Source: Verrucomicrobiota bacterium
Lineage (GTDB): Bacteria > Verrucomicrobiota > Verrucomicrobiia > Verrucomicrobiales > Verrucomicrobiaceae
Direction of reading: 5' to 3'
DNA length: 64,000 nucleotides
Assembly (NCBI GenBank): GCA_025360015.1
Contig: JANYCZ010000003.1
Span: 62,001-126,000, forward strand
Shown here: piece after piece, positions 16,621-26,100 of the stretch
How positions within the stretch are numbered: position 1 is the stretch's first letter
How the letters are laid out: every line of letters starts with the position of its first letter
The notes under the pieces: model-generated
What the model saw: only the letters and a program-made list of their open reading frames with translations
Database searches by the model: none
What the model was told of the DNA's origin: nothing
Translations under genes and position numbers: made by a program

Positions 16621-17739
16621 TCACGGCGAGCAGTCACAGCCGCAGCATTCGCATCCATCGCCATCGCAGGGATTGCAGTCGCACATGGAGCCGCTGCCTT
16701 TGCCGGCATGGCTGCAGCGCGCACAGTCAAAACAATCGCAGCAATTGCCGTCACAGCCTTGGCAACAGTCGCATTTATCGCAGCAGGATCTTTTGCGCGT
16801 GGTGGTGTTTTGAATCGGTGACTGTGCATGTTTCTGGCGCGGGCTATTTTCTCCTGCCACCTGTGCCACACGCTCCCCCGCACCTGCGATCAGCACCGCG
16901 TGCAGGAGATCGCGATTGCGCTTCAGCGGCAGAGCATCAAAAGCACGACGCAGGCTGCCGAGCGCCTGCTCCAGTGAGGGCAGCAGAGCCGCACGTCGTC
17001 CGGTGAGATCAGGAAAAGCATGCAGCGGATTGAACTGGCCGCGCTTCTTGTCCCGTGCCCAATCCTCCCATGCATCCTGCGCATAAATGAGGAAGCCCAG
17101 ACTCTCGCCCAGTTGCTGCAGCAGCGGCATAGCTTCCAGCGCGCCACACACCTGCGCGAGGTGGCCCACGATCTCGCCATACGCCGCACGCGTTGGGCCC
17201 GCGCATTCGTGCAGGCTCGCGGCAGCATGCTCAATGTCAGCTTGTCCAGCCATCCATGCGCGAACCTCAAGAACGGGAAACCTCAGCGCATGCAGCAGAC
17301 CCAGAGCCTCGCTGATCGGCGTATCCAATGCCTTCGACCCCACACGCGCCACGTGCCTTCGCCAGCCTCGTTCATCCTCCGCATCGTCATCCAGCTTCGC
17401 GCTCAGGCCGCAGATCGTGATGGCGGCAGTGTATTGCAGCACCGGATTGTCTGCCACCAGATCACGCGGCGTGGCGAATCGATTGCAGCAGGTCGTCTGG
17501 CGCAGCTCGGCCGGCGCGTCCGCCAGGGCAGAGCCCAGCAGCGTGAGAAAAGCGCTGTCCCGGTTCACCAGCCAGCGCGCCCACGCGCCGTAGTGCCGGT
17601 GCAAACTCGTGCCGAGACCGCAGAAGTGCGCGCGATACAAAGACGCCGCCTTCTGGCAGCACATCGTGGGACCCGGGAGATGACCAAACATTGCCAAAGA
17701 TGGCGCAACCAACGGCGGCGACGAGTGATTTTCGCTCAC
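16621..17739 (-). CDS. DUF5685-like protein with a cysteine-rich C-terminal tail
   Basis: A 372-residue protein. The N-terminal 290 residues match what I recall of DUF5685: MFGHLPGP near the start, LYRAHFCGLGTSLHRHYG, an all-helical body, TAAITICGLSAKLDDDAEDE and FLIYAQDAWEDWARDKKRGQFNPL. The aspartate-rich helices recall prenyl-synthase-like folds, but that is a resemblance only. After a linker, the last ~57 residues hold 19 cysteines in CC, CxC and CxxC arrays with many Asp and Gly, suggesting metal or cluster binding. The start overlaps the stop of the CarF-like gene by 4 bp (ATGA), so the two are probably translationally coupled. A start 48 bases later would also fit the family. Confidence 0.7.
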   Translation of the reverse strand: MSENHSSPPLVAPSLAMFGHLPGPTMCCQKAASLYRAHFCGLGTSLHRHYGAWARWLVNRDSAFLTLLGSALADAPAELRQTTCCNRFATPRDLVADNPVLQYTAAITICGLSAKLDDDAEDERGWRRHVARVGSKALDTPISEALGLLHALRFPVLEVRAWMAGQADIEHAAASLHECAGPTRAAYGEIVGHLAQVCGALEAMPLLQQLGESLGFLIYAQDAWEDWARDKKRGQFNPLHAFPDLTGRRAALLPSLEQALGSLRRAFDALPLKRNRDLLHAVLIAGAGERVAQVAGENSPRQKHAQSPIQNTTTRKRSCCDKCDCCQGCDGNCCDCFDCARCSHAGKGSGSMCDCNPCDGDGCECCGCDCSP

Positions 17740-18341
17740 CCCGCCCGGCGCATCTCAGCGATCCACTCCGGCGGGATGCCCTGTCCGGGCACCGAGCTGT
17801 CCGGCTGGCGTTTCAGGCCCGCGGTGTGCGCCAGCAGCCACTCCAGACCTTCCCAGAAATGCAGCGCATCCAGCACAGGATTCAGCGCATTGGTCACCGG
17901 GCAGTAGTGAACCTCCTTCGGATTCGTGTGATGCACAGTGTGGTGCTGCGGCGTTTGCAGGATGCGCAGATCCTGCAGCAGCGTGATGTAGCGGCCATTT
18001 TCCCGCCGGGTGCGGTGGGACCATTTGTGCACCTCATTCGCATTGCCACCCACCAGCGCAAAGAGCCACACATGCCACGTCAGGCAGCCCAGCCATGCAG
18101 CAGCAAGAATCAGCCCACCCATAGCCATCAGTAATTCCTGGTTGCTCTCCCACCAAGTGTTGCGCGTCATGCGCCGTGGCAGGTGATGGTGCACCATGTT
18201 CGGCCGCCCGATCCAGCGGCCCAGCACCGGCGTGTCTTCGCGGATGTAAGCATCCTCCATCCAGTGGACGAGTCCGGCGGCGAAATCAGCAGCAAGCACC
18301 ACGCCTGCCGCCTGAAGAGTGAGTGAGATGAGGTCGTTCAT
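17736..18341 (-). CDS. CarF/TMEM189-type lipid desaturase (plasmanylethanolamine desaturase family)
   Basis: A 201-residue membrane protein. The family's histidine clusters are present: H26 in the first helix, H51-H53 (MVHHHLPRRMTRN), H105 and H109 (NEVHKWSH), and H133/H134/H137/H138 (QTPQHHTVHH), followed by the NPVLDALHFWEGLEWL segment typical of CarF and human PEDS1/TMEM189. CarF of Myxococcus introduces the vinyl-ether double bond of plasmalogens using molecular oxygen and a di-iron centre. This suggests that the organism can make plasmalogens or a related desaturated lipid. It precedes the cysteine-rich DUF5685-like gene with a 4-bp overlap. Confidence 0.88.
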   Translation of the reverse strand: MNDLISLTLQAAGVVLAADFAAGLVHWMEDAYIREDTPVLGRWIGRPNMVHHHLPRRMTRNTWWESNQELLMAMGGLILAAAWLGCLTWHVWLFALVGGNANEVHKWSHRTRRENGRYITLLQDLRILQTPQHHTVHHTNPKEVHYCPVTNALNPVLDALHFWEGLEWLLAHTAGLKRQPDSSVPGQGIPPEWIAEMRRAG

Positions 18342-18425
18342 GACCCCGCATCACTTGCCCACAAAGTGACGCATCAAGCCATTGATAGTCTTGAAGCTTC
18401 GATTGAGGAGATCAATGGCGCGAGA

Positions 18426-19946
18426 CTACTCCGCAGCCGGACCCACCTGCGCACGCTGCATCGGCAGCCATGGCATCTTCGCACCAAACTCCTGCGCTCC
18501 CACATCTGGCTGATCCTGTCGCGTTCCGCCGAAAACATCGTCACGCACCTCACTCGCTACGGATGCATTGATGGCAGGACTCCCTGACTTCAGAACACTG
18601 AGGGTCCAGCCATTCAAACTTGCCGTGACCAGCAGAGGATCCTTCTTGGTCAGCGGCTTCTCAGTTCCATAGCTGCATGGCGCAATGGCCCAGGCGATGT
18701 TGCCGGCGTAGGTGCAGGTCGTGTCGCTCTCGCTGTCAGCACTCATTCGAAACAGCAAGTTAGCCCTCCCCACCAGCAGGTTGTTGGCGATCACACAGTT
18801 CTGCGGCGGCAGCGTGTAGTTCAGCCCGACCCCGATTCCGTACTGACAGTTCACCAGCGTGTTATGGGCGATCAAGACACCCCGTGGGCGCTGGTGGTCG
18901 TTGCCCGTGCTCTCATCTGTATCTCCAGAATCAAGCACGATGGGCAGCCGGTGTTTCGATGTCCGGCCCCCAGTCAGGTTCTCGAAGTGGTTGTTGTAGA
19001 TCTTGTGGTCCGTCCCGTAAACCACCACGCCGGAAGACTCGTAATTGGCATGCGCAGTATAGGCGGCATCGCTGAAATCCGTGACCACATCGCCGGTGAA
19101 GACGTTGCCATGGATTTCGGACCCATGACCAAAACGAATGTGCACACTGCCCATGCAGTTGCGCACCGTGTTATGGCGGAAGACGTTTTTCGAAGTCTTG
19201 AACGAGATGAATTCATCCTCTCCATCGCAGTCCTCGAACACATTCATCTCAAGCAGATGCTCGGTCTCAATATTCTGCGAAGCCCCTTCACCAAAGATGA
19301 TCGCCTCACGATCCGAGTCCCCGGAAAAAGGATTGGCCGGACGTCCCCGCTTCTCATCCAGCTGCGGAGCCACATTGGCAAAGTAGTTGTGATGAATCCA
19401 AAGCCCCTTCGCCACATCCGTCCCATCAAACCACGTCTTGATGTAGCTGCCCGCCCATTTGCCCGGTGCCACATGATGATTAAATTCATTGTAACTGATC
19501 TCGATGCCATGAATCGAGCCACCGCTGGTGTAGATCCCGTTCGCCGCCGCGATGCCCGTGAAGTCGAGCATATTGCGCGTCAAAACCAGATGATGACTGG
19601 CAACAATCTTGACCCCATGACTCGCAAACCCCGCGATCCTGAAACCTTCCACTGCCAGGTGCTGACAGTCCTTGATCGTGATCGTCTTCGTGGTTCGTCC
19701 CAGCCGCCGATCCGCCTTGATCGTGATAAACTTCCCCGGAGCCCCGCTTTTGCCTCGGATGTCTAAGCCATCCGCATCAAAAGCGACGATAACCGTATCC
19801 CCCTCACTAGCCGTCGCCACAGCCGCTCTGAACTCCCCCTGATCCTTGGCCGTGTAAGTCTTACCCGAAGCCGATCCCTGTCCAAAAAGTCCCGGCGCGA
19901 AGCCAATAATACTGAGAAGCAAAAGCCGAAAAGAGCTGCGAGTCAT
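18426..19946 (-). CDS. PL6 family polysaccharide lyase (alginate/chondroitin lyase type), exported
   Basis: A 506-residue protein with a signal peptide (to about residue 22) and a right-handed parallel beta-helix made of turns such as HLAVEGFRIAGFASHGVKIV and GLWIHHNYFANVAPQLDEKRG. The PL6 core is clear: REAIIFGEG, ECDGEDEFISFKTSKNVFRH-type turns and GSVHIRFGHGSEIHGN. K250 and R271 fall at the positions of the catalytic Lys/Arg pair described for chondroitinase B-type PL6 enzymes. It should cleave a uronate-containing polysaccharide by beta-elimination outside the cytoplasm. Substrate (alginate, dermatan or chondroitin, other) cannot be decided. No sulfatase or transport gene is adjacent. Confidence 0.85.
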   Translation of the reverse strand: MTRSSFRLLLLSIIGFAPGLFGQGSASGKTYTAKDQGEFRAAVATASEGDTVIVAFDADGLDIRGKSGAPGKFITIKADRRLGRTTKTITIKDCQHLAVEGFRIAGFASHGVKIVASHHLVLTRNMLDFTGIAAANGIYTSGGSIHGIEISYNEFNHHVAPGKWAGSYIKTWFDGTDVAKGLWIHHNYFANVAPQLDEKRGRPANPFSGDSDREAIIFGEGASQNIETEHLLEMNVFEDCDGEDEFISFKTSKNVFRHNTVRNCMGSVHIRFGHGSEIHGNVFTGDVVTDFSDAAYTAHANYESSGVVVYGTDHKIYNNHFENLTGGRTSKHRLPIVLDSGDTDESTGNDHQRPRGVLIAHNTLVNCQYGIGVGLNYTLPPQNCVIANNLLVGRANLLFRMSADSESDTTCTYAGNIAWAIAPCSYGTEKPLTKKDPLLVTASLNGWTLSVLKSGSPAINASVASEVRDDVFGGTRQDQPDVGAQEFGAKMPWLPMQRAQVGPAAE

Positions 19947-19982
19947 CGTTCAAGGTGGGACATAGATCGCACCCGGCAAGTT

Positions 19983-20750
19983 TTAGGCGTGGTTCGATGC
20001 CCGCTTTATCATGCGGTTTATCATCCATTCAATCCCCGGATCATCGGGTGGGCGTTGATAGACCTCGGCATACACGGTTTTGATCCAGCACCGGATCAGG
20101 TCGTCACTGGGGCGCGTGGTGCAGCCCTTCCAATAATAGAGCAGGTCCATCACAGGCGGCTTCGAGTCGCTCACCTGCGGCATGAGATAGTTAAGGCCCT
20201 CGATCTGCTGGCAGCCCGAGCGAAAGTAGAAATTCTTCCGGCGTCTTCGAATCTCTCGGTCGAGAGAATCCTCACGCTCAGAATCCACTTCAACTAGCAG
20301 TGGGCGTTCCCCTGCAATCTCTGCCGCCTTCTTAAACATTTCAGCACCAAGCCCCTGATTCCGAGCCTGTCGGGCCGTTGCCATGTACTCCAGCAAACCG
20401 ACCTCCTGATTCAATGACATAAAGACAATGAGAAAACACAGGACCTGCTCACCGGATTTCACGACAAGTACATGATAATCCAGGCGAGTCACGAACTCTG
20501 CAACCTGCTCTCGCGACTTGCGTTCATTTGCAGGCAAAGCTTCTTCATAAATCTGAAAAAACTGCTCAAAGTCCGTGCCGTTCGGGTCCTTGATCTCAAC
20601 AAATTTCCCACCTGCTGAATCGTTACCACGCTCTGCATTAGAGAAGATCTTCTGCACCTCTGAGGAAATAAGGGCCACGGGCTTGCTGGGGTCTGGAAGG
20701 TTAGGACTCAATGCAAAAGGGGCTTCGGGAAAGTGGGCAATCGCAATCAA
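19983..20750 (-). CDS. GNAT family N-acetyltransferase
   Basis: A 255-residue protein. Residues about 55-190 have the GNAT order: a beta-strand with YHVLVVKSGEQVLCFLIVFM, then VGLLEYMATARQARNQGLGAEMFKKAAEIA, which contains the acetyl-CoA pyrophosphate-binding loop (Q/RxxGxG/A as ARNQGLGAEM). The C-terminal ~60 residues form an extension (YYWKGCTTRPSDDLIRCWIK) seen in GNATs that act on unknown substrates. Base composition is somewhat AT-richer than the preceding genes. The substrate is unknown. Confidence 0.8.
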   Translation of the reverse strand: MIAIAHFPEAPFALSPNLPDPSKPVALISSEVQKIFSNAERGNDSAGGKFVEIKDPNGTDFEQFFQIYEEALPANERKSREQVAEFVTRLDYHVLVVKSGEQVLCFLIVFMSLNQEVGLLEYMATARQARNQGLGAEMFKKAAEIAGERPLLVEVDSEREDSLDREIRRRRKNFYFRSGCQQIEGLNYLMPQVSDSKPPVMDLLYYWKGCTTRPSDDLIRCWIKTVYAEVYQRPPDDPGIEWMINRMIKRASNHA

Positions 20751-20818
20751 GATTCGCGTCGCAGCTGCAACCGGTCCTAAATTTCAGCTCCCATGATAGC
20801 GAGGCCGAAGTCATTTTC

Positions 20819-21283
20819 TCAATCCCACACATACTTCTCATCCCACTCAATGCCGTGGGCTTTCAGGAATCGTCGGTATTCATCTTGAAAGGTTATTTTC
20901 CGATGATGCTCCTCCTGCTTCGCGATGTAAGCCCGCACCTCATCCGTCTTTGATTCGCTGACAGAGAACGTGCCATAGCCCGACTGCCAGTGGAATTGAG
21001 CAAGCATGGGATCACGTTGCGTCTGATGGATGAGCCAGACGGTAGAGGCGCGCTTCATCTCCTTCACCCAGTCCGCCAGCGTGATCGTGCGGGCGAGCCG
21101 CATGAGGATATGGACATGATCCGCCACGCCCCCGACGATCATCGTGGGACAATCCAGCCGCGCCGAGATGCCACCCAGATAGCAGTGCAGTTCGTCGCGC
21201 AGTGGTTTGTCCGTGAGAAATGAACCCCGTTCCTTCGTGGACCACACGGCATGGATCAGGACATTGGAGAGCGATTGCGGCAT
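20819..21283 (-). CDS. REP-associated/IS200-like tyrosine transposase (Y1_Tnp, RAYT)
   Basis: A 154-residue HUH-family single-strand transposase. The metal-binding motif is HVH in GGVADHVHILMRLAR (about residues 52-66), and the nucleophilic tyrosine is probably in VRAYIAKQEEHHRK. The start PQSLSNVLIHAVWSTKERG is typical of IS200-like and RAYT proteins, which nick and join palindromic sequences. Hairpin repeats begin about 110 bp beyond its start codon (21394-22060), which is the usual RAYT-REP association. It looks intact. No IS200-type left and right ends were identified. Confidence 0.85.
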   Translation of the reverse strand: MPQSLSNVLIHAVWSTKERGSFLTDKPLRDELHCYLGGISARLDCPTMIVGGVADHVHILMRLARTITLADWVKEMKRASTVWLIHQTQRDPMLAQFHWQSGYGTFSVSESKTDEVRAYIAKQEEHHRKITFQDEYRRFLKAHGIEWDEKYVWD

Positions 21284-21393
21284 GGCGCGTAGCGTAGAGG
21301 AAACAGCCGAGCAGCGTCAACTTTCAAGTTGGTTCAATAAAGAGGGAAAAGCGCAAAGCCGAGGACGACGCAGCGGCGAATGACGCCTCCGTT

Positions 21394-22060
21394 CGGATGA
21401 CGGAACCTCGTTGATCGGCTTAGAGCTCGACCATCCGAACACCCCATCGGACCACAACGTGGTCCCGTCATGCAGCCCAAGGGTGCCGAGCCTTTGGCGA
21501 GCGCTCCCTTGGGAACCGCGCACCCATCACCCCATCCCGTTTCCGGACCGCAACGCGGTCCCGTCACGCGCATTGCGATTTCGTAAAGGCCGCTCGGTGA
21601 CGGAACCTCGTTGAGGTTCATGATCCTGCGGGGCTCGTGGGTGGCGCGATTCCCAGGAGAGCACTCGCTATCGCTCGGCACTCCTGGGCTGCATGACGAA
21701 AGCCCCTTGGGCTTTGATGCCGCACCGCAACCACACTCGGATGACGAAACCCAACACCCATCATCGCCCTCCGCCCAATTCATGAACCGCAACGCGGTTC
21801 CACCATGCAGCCCCAAGGGTGCCGAGCCTTTGGCGAGTGCTCCCTTGGGACCGCACGCCCCATCGCCACCTCCTCGTTCCCGGACCGCAACGCGGTCCCG
21901 TCACGCGCATTGCGATGCCGTAGGGCCGTTCGGATGACGGAACCTCGTTGAGGTACATGATCCTGGGGGGATCGTGGGTGGCCCGGTTCCCAGGAGAGCA
22001 CTCGCTATCGATCGGCACTCCTTGGTCGCATGACGAAAACCCGTTGGGTTTTGGGAGCGG
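21394..22060. repeat. Array of REP-type palindromes (no protein-coding gene)
   Basis: Between the RAYT gene and the TIR-like gene lies about 0.7 kb of hairpin-forming DNA. Four copies of a 17-bp palindrome with a 7-bp stem and AAC loop are at 21449-21465, 21545-21561, 21784-21800 and 21882-21898. The arm bases differ, but pairing is kept (for example GGACCAC/GTGGTCC, GGACCGC/GCGGTCC and GAACCGC/GCGGTTC). Another, GAACCTC-GTT-GAGGTTC, is at 21603-21619. A larger hairpin at 21652-21688 has arms CCCAGGAG/CTCCTGGG. Compensatory changes point to selection for structure. Open frames in this stretch are made by the repeats and are not accepted as genes. Confidence 0.8.
21475..22047. repeat. Tandem duplication of a ~336-bp block within the REP array
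   Basis: The block beginning near 21475 recurs near 21811. Matching words are displaced by 336-337 bp throughout: GGGTGCCGAGCCTTTGGCGA at 21481 and 21817, and CGGAACCTCGTTGAGGT at 21601 and 21938. Both blocks carry the same order of hairpins. Differences between copies are mostly single bases and small indels, so the duplication is not very recent. Confidence 0.75.
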
Positions 22061-22078
22061 CGCTAACGAGAAGCCGAA

Positions 22079-23101
22079 TTATTGTAAATCTGCCGTTGGA
22101 TCCTCTGATGGTTTGAATTCAACGGACCCATCCGCATTAAGTTTGATAAAGAAACTCTGTTTTGCTTCCCGAAACTCATCACAACTAACCACGTAGTTAA
22201 CAATCAAGGGCTGATCGATCTCGGCTCGAGTTTTGTGGTTTTCAGCATCAGTTTCAGGGCGAAACATCAAATGTGGCGGGTTTCCATGATATACAATGCA
22301 AGCGTCGATACCACGCGAGTTTCCGGGGCCAATTCTAACCCCCTGCAGTTTTGTTCCCTCCCATTTCAATTCACAAGTATAACCCTTATCGACTCTTCTA
22401 CCTGTGCGTTGATCGATAATTGAGTCGATGTATGCAAAACAATTGGTTGCTGCTCGACGAGCATGGAGATTTACGATGTTAAGATGGTAGTACGATATCC
22501 ATCCTTCTGTTGGGTCTTTGTCACGGTGGCCTATGTCGCCAGCGAAGCGAAGATCTAGCCGCCCCCGGGAATTAATGGGCCATCCACGGGTTTTAATAAA
22601 GTCTGAAACCTGTGAGGCTAGGCTTTCAGGGCTTGTCTTCTCAAAATGTTCGAGGTTGCCCAATACCGAGCCTACGATGCCACCAAGAGCTTCGATTTCT
22701 TGTTCTTTTCCTTCTCGAAACGTTGCAAACGGCAGTCCCAAGTAACATGCAATGGCAAACTCTTGATGCGTGAAAAGTGAACCGCGGAAAAGCTCTTTTC
22801 CTGATGGTGCATTTTCTGTGCTCAGAGTTGAACCACCGCTGAGACCCGAGACGAGTCTCTCTCGTTTGAAGTCGATAAAAACGTAGTAGTCGCTGTCTCG
22901 AAGCTCACGAAAAATGACCTGAACGACAGGGTGAGGCTCTTGTTCCCCCTTGGCAAAAAACACATCATACCCAAGACCACCTTTGCGGTAATCGAGAGCA
23001 TCACGAACCGCTTGACCGAACCTCAATTCATCGAGGTCTGCCCGTTGGCCGCAACTAAGGAAGAGCTTGGCGCGTCGCTTGGAATCAACTTCATGCTTCA
23101 T
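22079..23101 (-). CDS. Candidate TIR-like domain protein with C-terminal beta-rich domain
   Basis: A 340-residue protein, visibly AT-richer than pyc and the other neighbours. The N-terminal ~130 residues look TIR-like: KLFLSCGQR as the first strand, GYDVFFAKGEQ, ELRDSDYYVFIDFKRE, and THQEFAIACYLGLPF, where E114 is placed like the catalytic Glu of NAD-cleaving TIR domains. Residues about 200-340 are beta-rich (GWISYYHLNIVNLHARRAATNCFAYI) and may be an immunoglobulin-like or sensor domain. It starts 10 bp after the pyc stop on the same strand. A role in antiphage signalling is inference; the fold assignment is by eye and could be wrong (a deoxyribosyltransferase-like or SLOG fold is possible). 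Confidence 0.6.
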   Translation of the reverse strand: MKHEVDSKRRAKLFLSCGQRADLDELRFGQAVRDALDYRKGGLGYDVFFAKGEQEPHPVVQVIFRELRDSDYYVFIDFKRERLVSGLSGGSTLSTENAPSGKELFRGSLFTHQEFAIACYLGLPFATFREGKEQEIEALGGIVGSVLGNLEHFEKTSPESLASQVSDFIKTRGWPINSRGRLDLRFAGDIGHRDKDPTEGWISYYHLNIVNLHARRAATNCFAYIDSIIDQRTGRRVDKGYTCELKWEGTKLQGVRIGPGNSRGIDACIVYHGNPPHLMFRPETDAENHKTRAEIDQPLIVNYVVSCDEFREAKQSFFIKLNADGSVEFKPSEDPTADLQ

Positions 23102-23110
23102 TTGATCACC

Positions 23111-26100
23111 TCACTTCACCAGCCTCACCATCAAATCCTTGCTCTCCACACTCTCACTGATCTTCACGCAAATTTCGCTCACCGTCCCCGCGCTCGGCGA
23201 CGAAACGGCGGCGAACATCTTCATCGCCTCAAGCGTCAGAAGGGTCTCCCCCTCCTTGACCTTCTGCCCCACGCTCACCGCAATGCTCGCCACCATGCCC
23301 GGCATCGGCGCGCCCACCTGAGTGGAGTCCGCAGGATCAGCCTTGGTCTTGGTGACGGCGTTCTTCGCCAGCGCCTTGTTCGTGACCGTCGTATGGCGTG
23401 GGTACCCGTTGAGCTCAAAGATCGCAGTCTGCTGCCCGGTGGCATCGGCCTCCGTCATGTTGAGCAGGCGCACGAAGAGGGTCTTGCCTTCTTCGAGGTT
23501 GATGTGGATCTCTTCCTTGTCCTGCAGGCCGTAGTAATACGCGGGCGTGGGCAGCGCGGAGACGTCGCCGTAGGTCTTGCGGAACTCGGCAAATTTCAGG
23601 AACACATCCGGATACATGAGGTAGCTCCACACGTCGTCCTCGGTGGGCTCCTTCTTGAGCTTGCCTTTGAGCTCGGCGCGCACGTCGTCGAGCTTGATCT
23701 TCGCAGCGTGGGTGCCAGGGCGGCCTTTGATGCGCTTGCCACCTTTGCCCACGATGGCATCGGCCAGAGCGTTCCACTTCTTGCGTGAATCAGCCGCTTT
23801 GGCGGGCTCCATGCCGTAGAAGGGTTCGCCTAGCCAGCCTTCAAACATGCTCGTCACGTCCTTGCTCCACTTGGTGCCTTGCAGATTGATGATGTCCGTG
23901 GGCTTCACGCCGCGCGCCACACATTCGATGGCAAGGTCGCCGACCACCTTGCTCGACGGCGTCACTTTGACGATGTCCCCGCAGAGCTGGTTCACTTCCG
24001 CATACGCGTGGGCGATCTCCGGCCAGCGTGGTCCGAGGCCCATGCCGATGGCCTGCTCCTTCAAATTTGTGTACTGGCCGCCGGGCATCTCGTGCAGATA
24101 GACTTCCGCCGTGCCGTAGGGCTCGGAGGTATCGAAAGGTTTGTAGAAACTGCGCACCGCAGCCCAGTAGTCGCTGAACTCCTGCAACGCTTCGACATCG
24201 AGCCCAGTGTCACGCGGCGTGTGCTGCATGGCGGCCACGATGGAGTTCAGGTTCGGCTGCGAAGTGCCGCCTGACATGGAGGCGATGGCCGCATCCACCA
24301 CATCGACACCCGCCGTGGCGGCTTCGAGGATGCTGGCGGCGTTCAGGCCGCTGGTGTCATGCGTGTGAAAGTGAATCGGGATGCCCACTTCATCCTTGAG
24401 CGCCTTCACCAGCTTCTTCGCGGCAAAGGGGCGGACGAGTCCGGCCATGTCCTTGATGCACAGCATGTGCGCCCCCATCTTTTCCAGCTCCTTGGCCAGG
24501 CCGACGTAGTACTTGAGGTCGTACTTGTCGCGCTTTGGGTCCAGGATGTCGCCCGTATAGCACAGCGTGCCTTCACAGATGGAGTTCGTGTCTTCACGCA
24601 CCGCATCCATCGCCGCCTTGAGGTTCGGCAGGTAGTTGAGCGAATCAAAGATGCGGAAGATGTCCATGCCGTTTTCGGCGGCATGTTTGATGAAACCCTT
24701 CACCACATTGTCCGGGTAGTTCGTGTACCCCACGGCGTTCGAGCCACGGAAGAGCATCTGCAAAAGGATGTTCGGCACCTTGGCGCGGATGTCACGCAGG
24801 CGCTCCCATGGATCTTCACGCAGGAAGCGCATCGTCACGTCAAAGGTCGCGCCGCCCCACATTTCCAGGGAGAAAAGGTTCGGCGTGCGGCGTGCCACGC
24901 TGTCCGCCACGGCCAGCATGTCAAAGGTGCGCATGCGCGTCGCCAGCAGCGACTGGTGCGCATCCCGCATCGTCGTATCGGTCAGCAGCAGCTTCTTCTG
25001 CTTCGCAATCCACTCGTTGCAGAACTTCTCCGGCCCCATTGCCGTGAGGAGCTGCTTCGTGCCATTGGCCGGAGCGATGCGGTGGTCAAACTTCGGCGTC
25101 GGCGGCGCGGTAAAGGCCTTGCTGATCGTGTGGCCCTTCGCATGCGGATTGCCATTCACGATGGTGTCCGCCAGGTAGCTCAGGAGCTTCGAGGCCCGGT
25201 CCTTGCGGGCCACAAACTTGAGCAGATCGGGATTGTTGTCGATGAAGCGCGTCGTTGCCTGCCCCGCCATGAAGTCGGGGTGATGCACCACGTTCATGAG
25301 GAAGGGGATGTTCGTCTTCACCCCACGGATGCGGAACTCGCGCAGCCCCCGGTCCATGCGGTCCAGTGCCTGCTGGTACGTACGGGCATACACGGTCATC
25401 TTCACCAGCATCGAGTCATAATATGGCGTGATCACCGCGTTCGTCGCTCCGAGCGCGCCATCCAAGCGGATGCCGAAGCCACCCGCGCTGCGGTAGGTCA
25501 AAATTTTGCCAAAGTCTGGCGTGAAGCCGTTCTCCGGATCTTCCGTGGTGATGCGGCACTGGATCGCATAGCCGCTCTTCTCGATCTTGTCCTGCGGCGG
25601 CAGCGCCAGCGGCTCCTGATGAATCTGGTAACCCTGCGCGATGAGGATCTGGCTGCGCACAATGTCGATGCCGGTGATCTCCTCCGTCACGGTGTGCTCC
25701 ACCTGGATGCGCGGATTCATCTCGATGAAGAACCACTCGCCCGTTTCGTGATCGACCAGGAACTCAACCGTGCCCGCGTGGGTGTACTTCACAGCATGCG
25801 CCAGTTTCACAGCGGCCTCGCACAGGCTGTCGATGATCTCCTGCTTGATGCCATAGCTCGGCGCCTGCTCGATCACCTTCTGGTGGCGGCGCTGCACCGA
25901 GCAGTCGCGTTCGTGCAGATGCAGCACGTTGCCATGCTTGTCGGCCACGATCTGCACTTCGATGTGCTTGGCCTTGCCCACGAATCTTTCGAGGAAGACG
26001 GCCCCATTGCCAAAGGCGCGCTCCGCCTCGGTCTGCGCCTCATCCAGCAGTTTTTCCAGGTCCTTGGCCTCGCGCACCACGCGCATGCCGCGACCACCGC

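Noticed and set aside
21334-22018. Several open frames on both strands (up to 160 codons)
   Set aside because: All are generated by the REP array; the same peptide words recur in each repeat copy.
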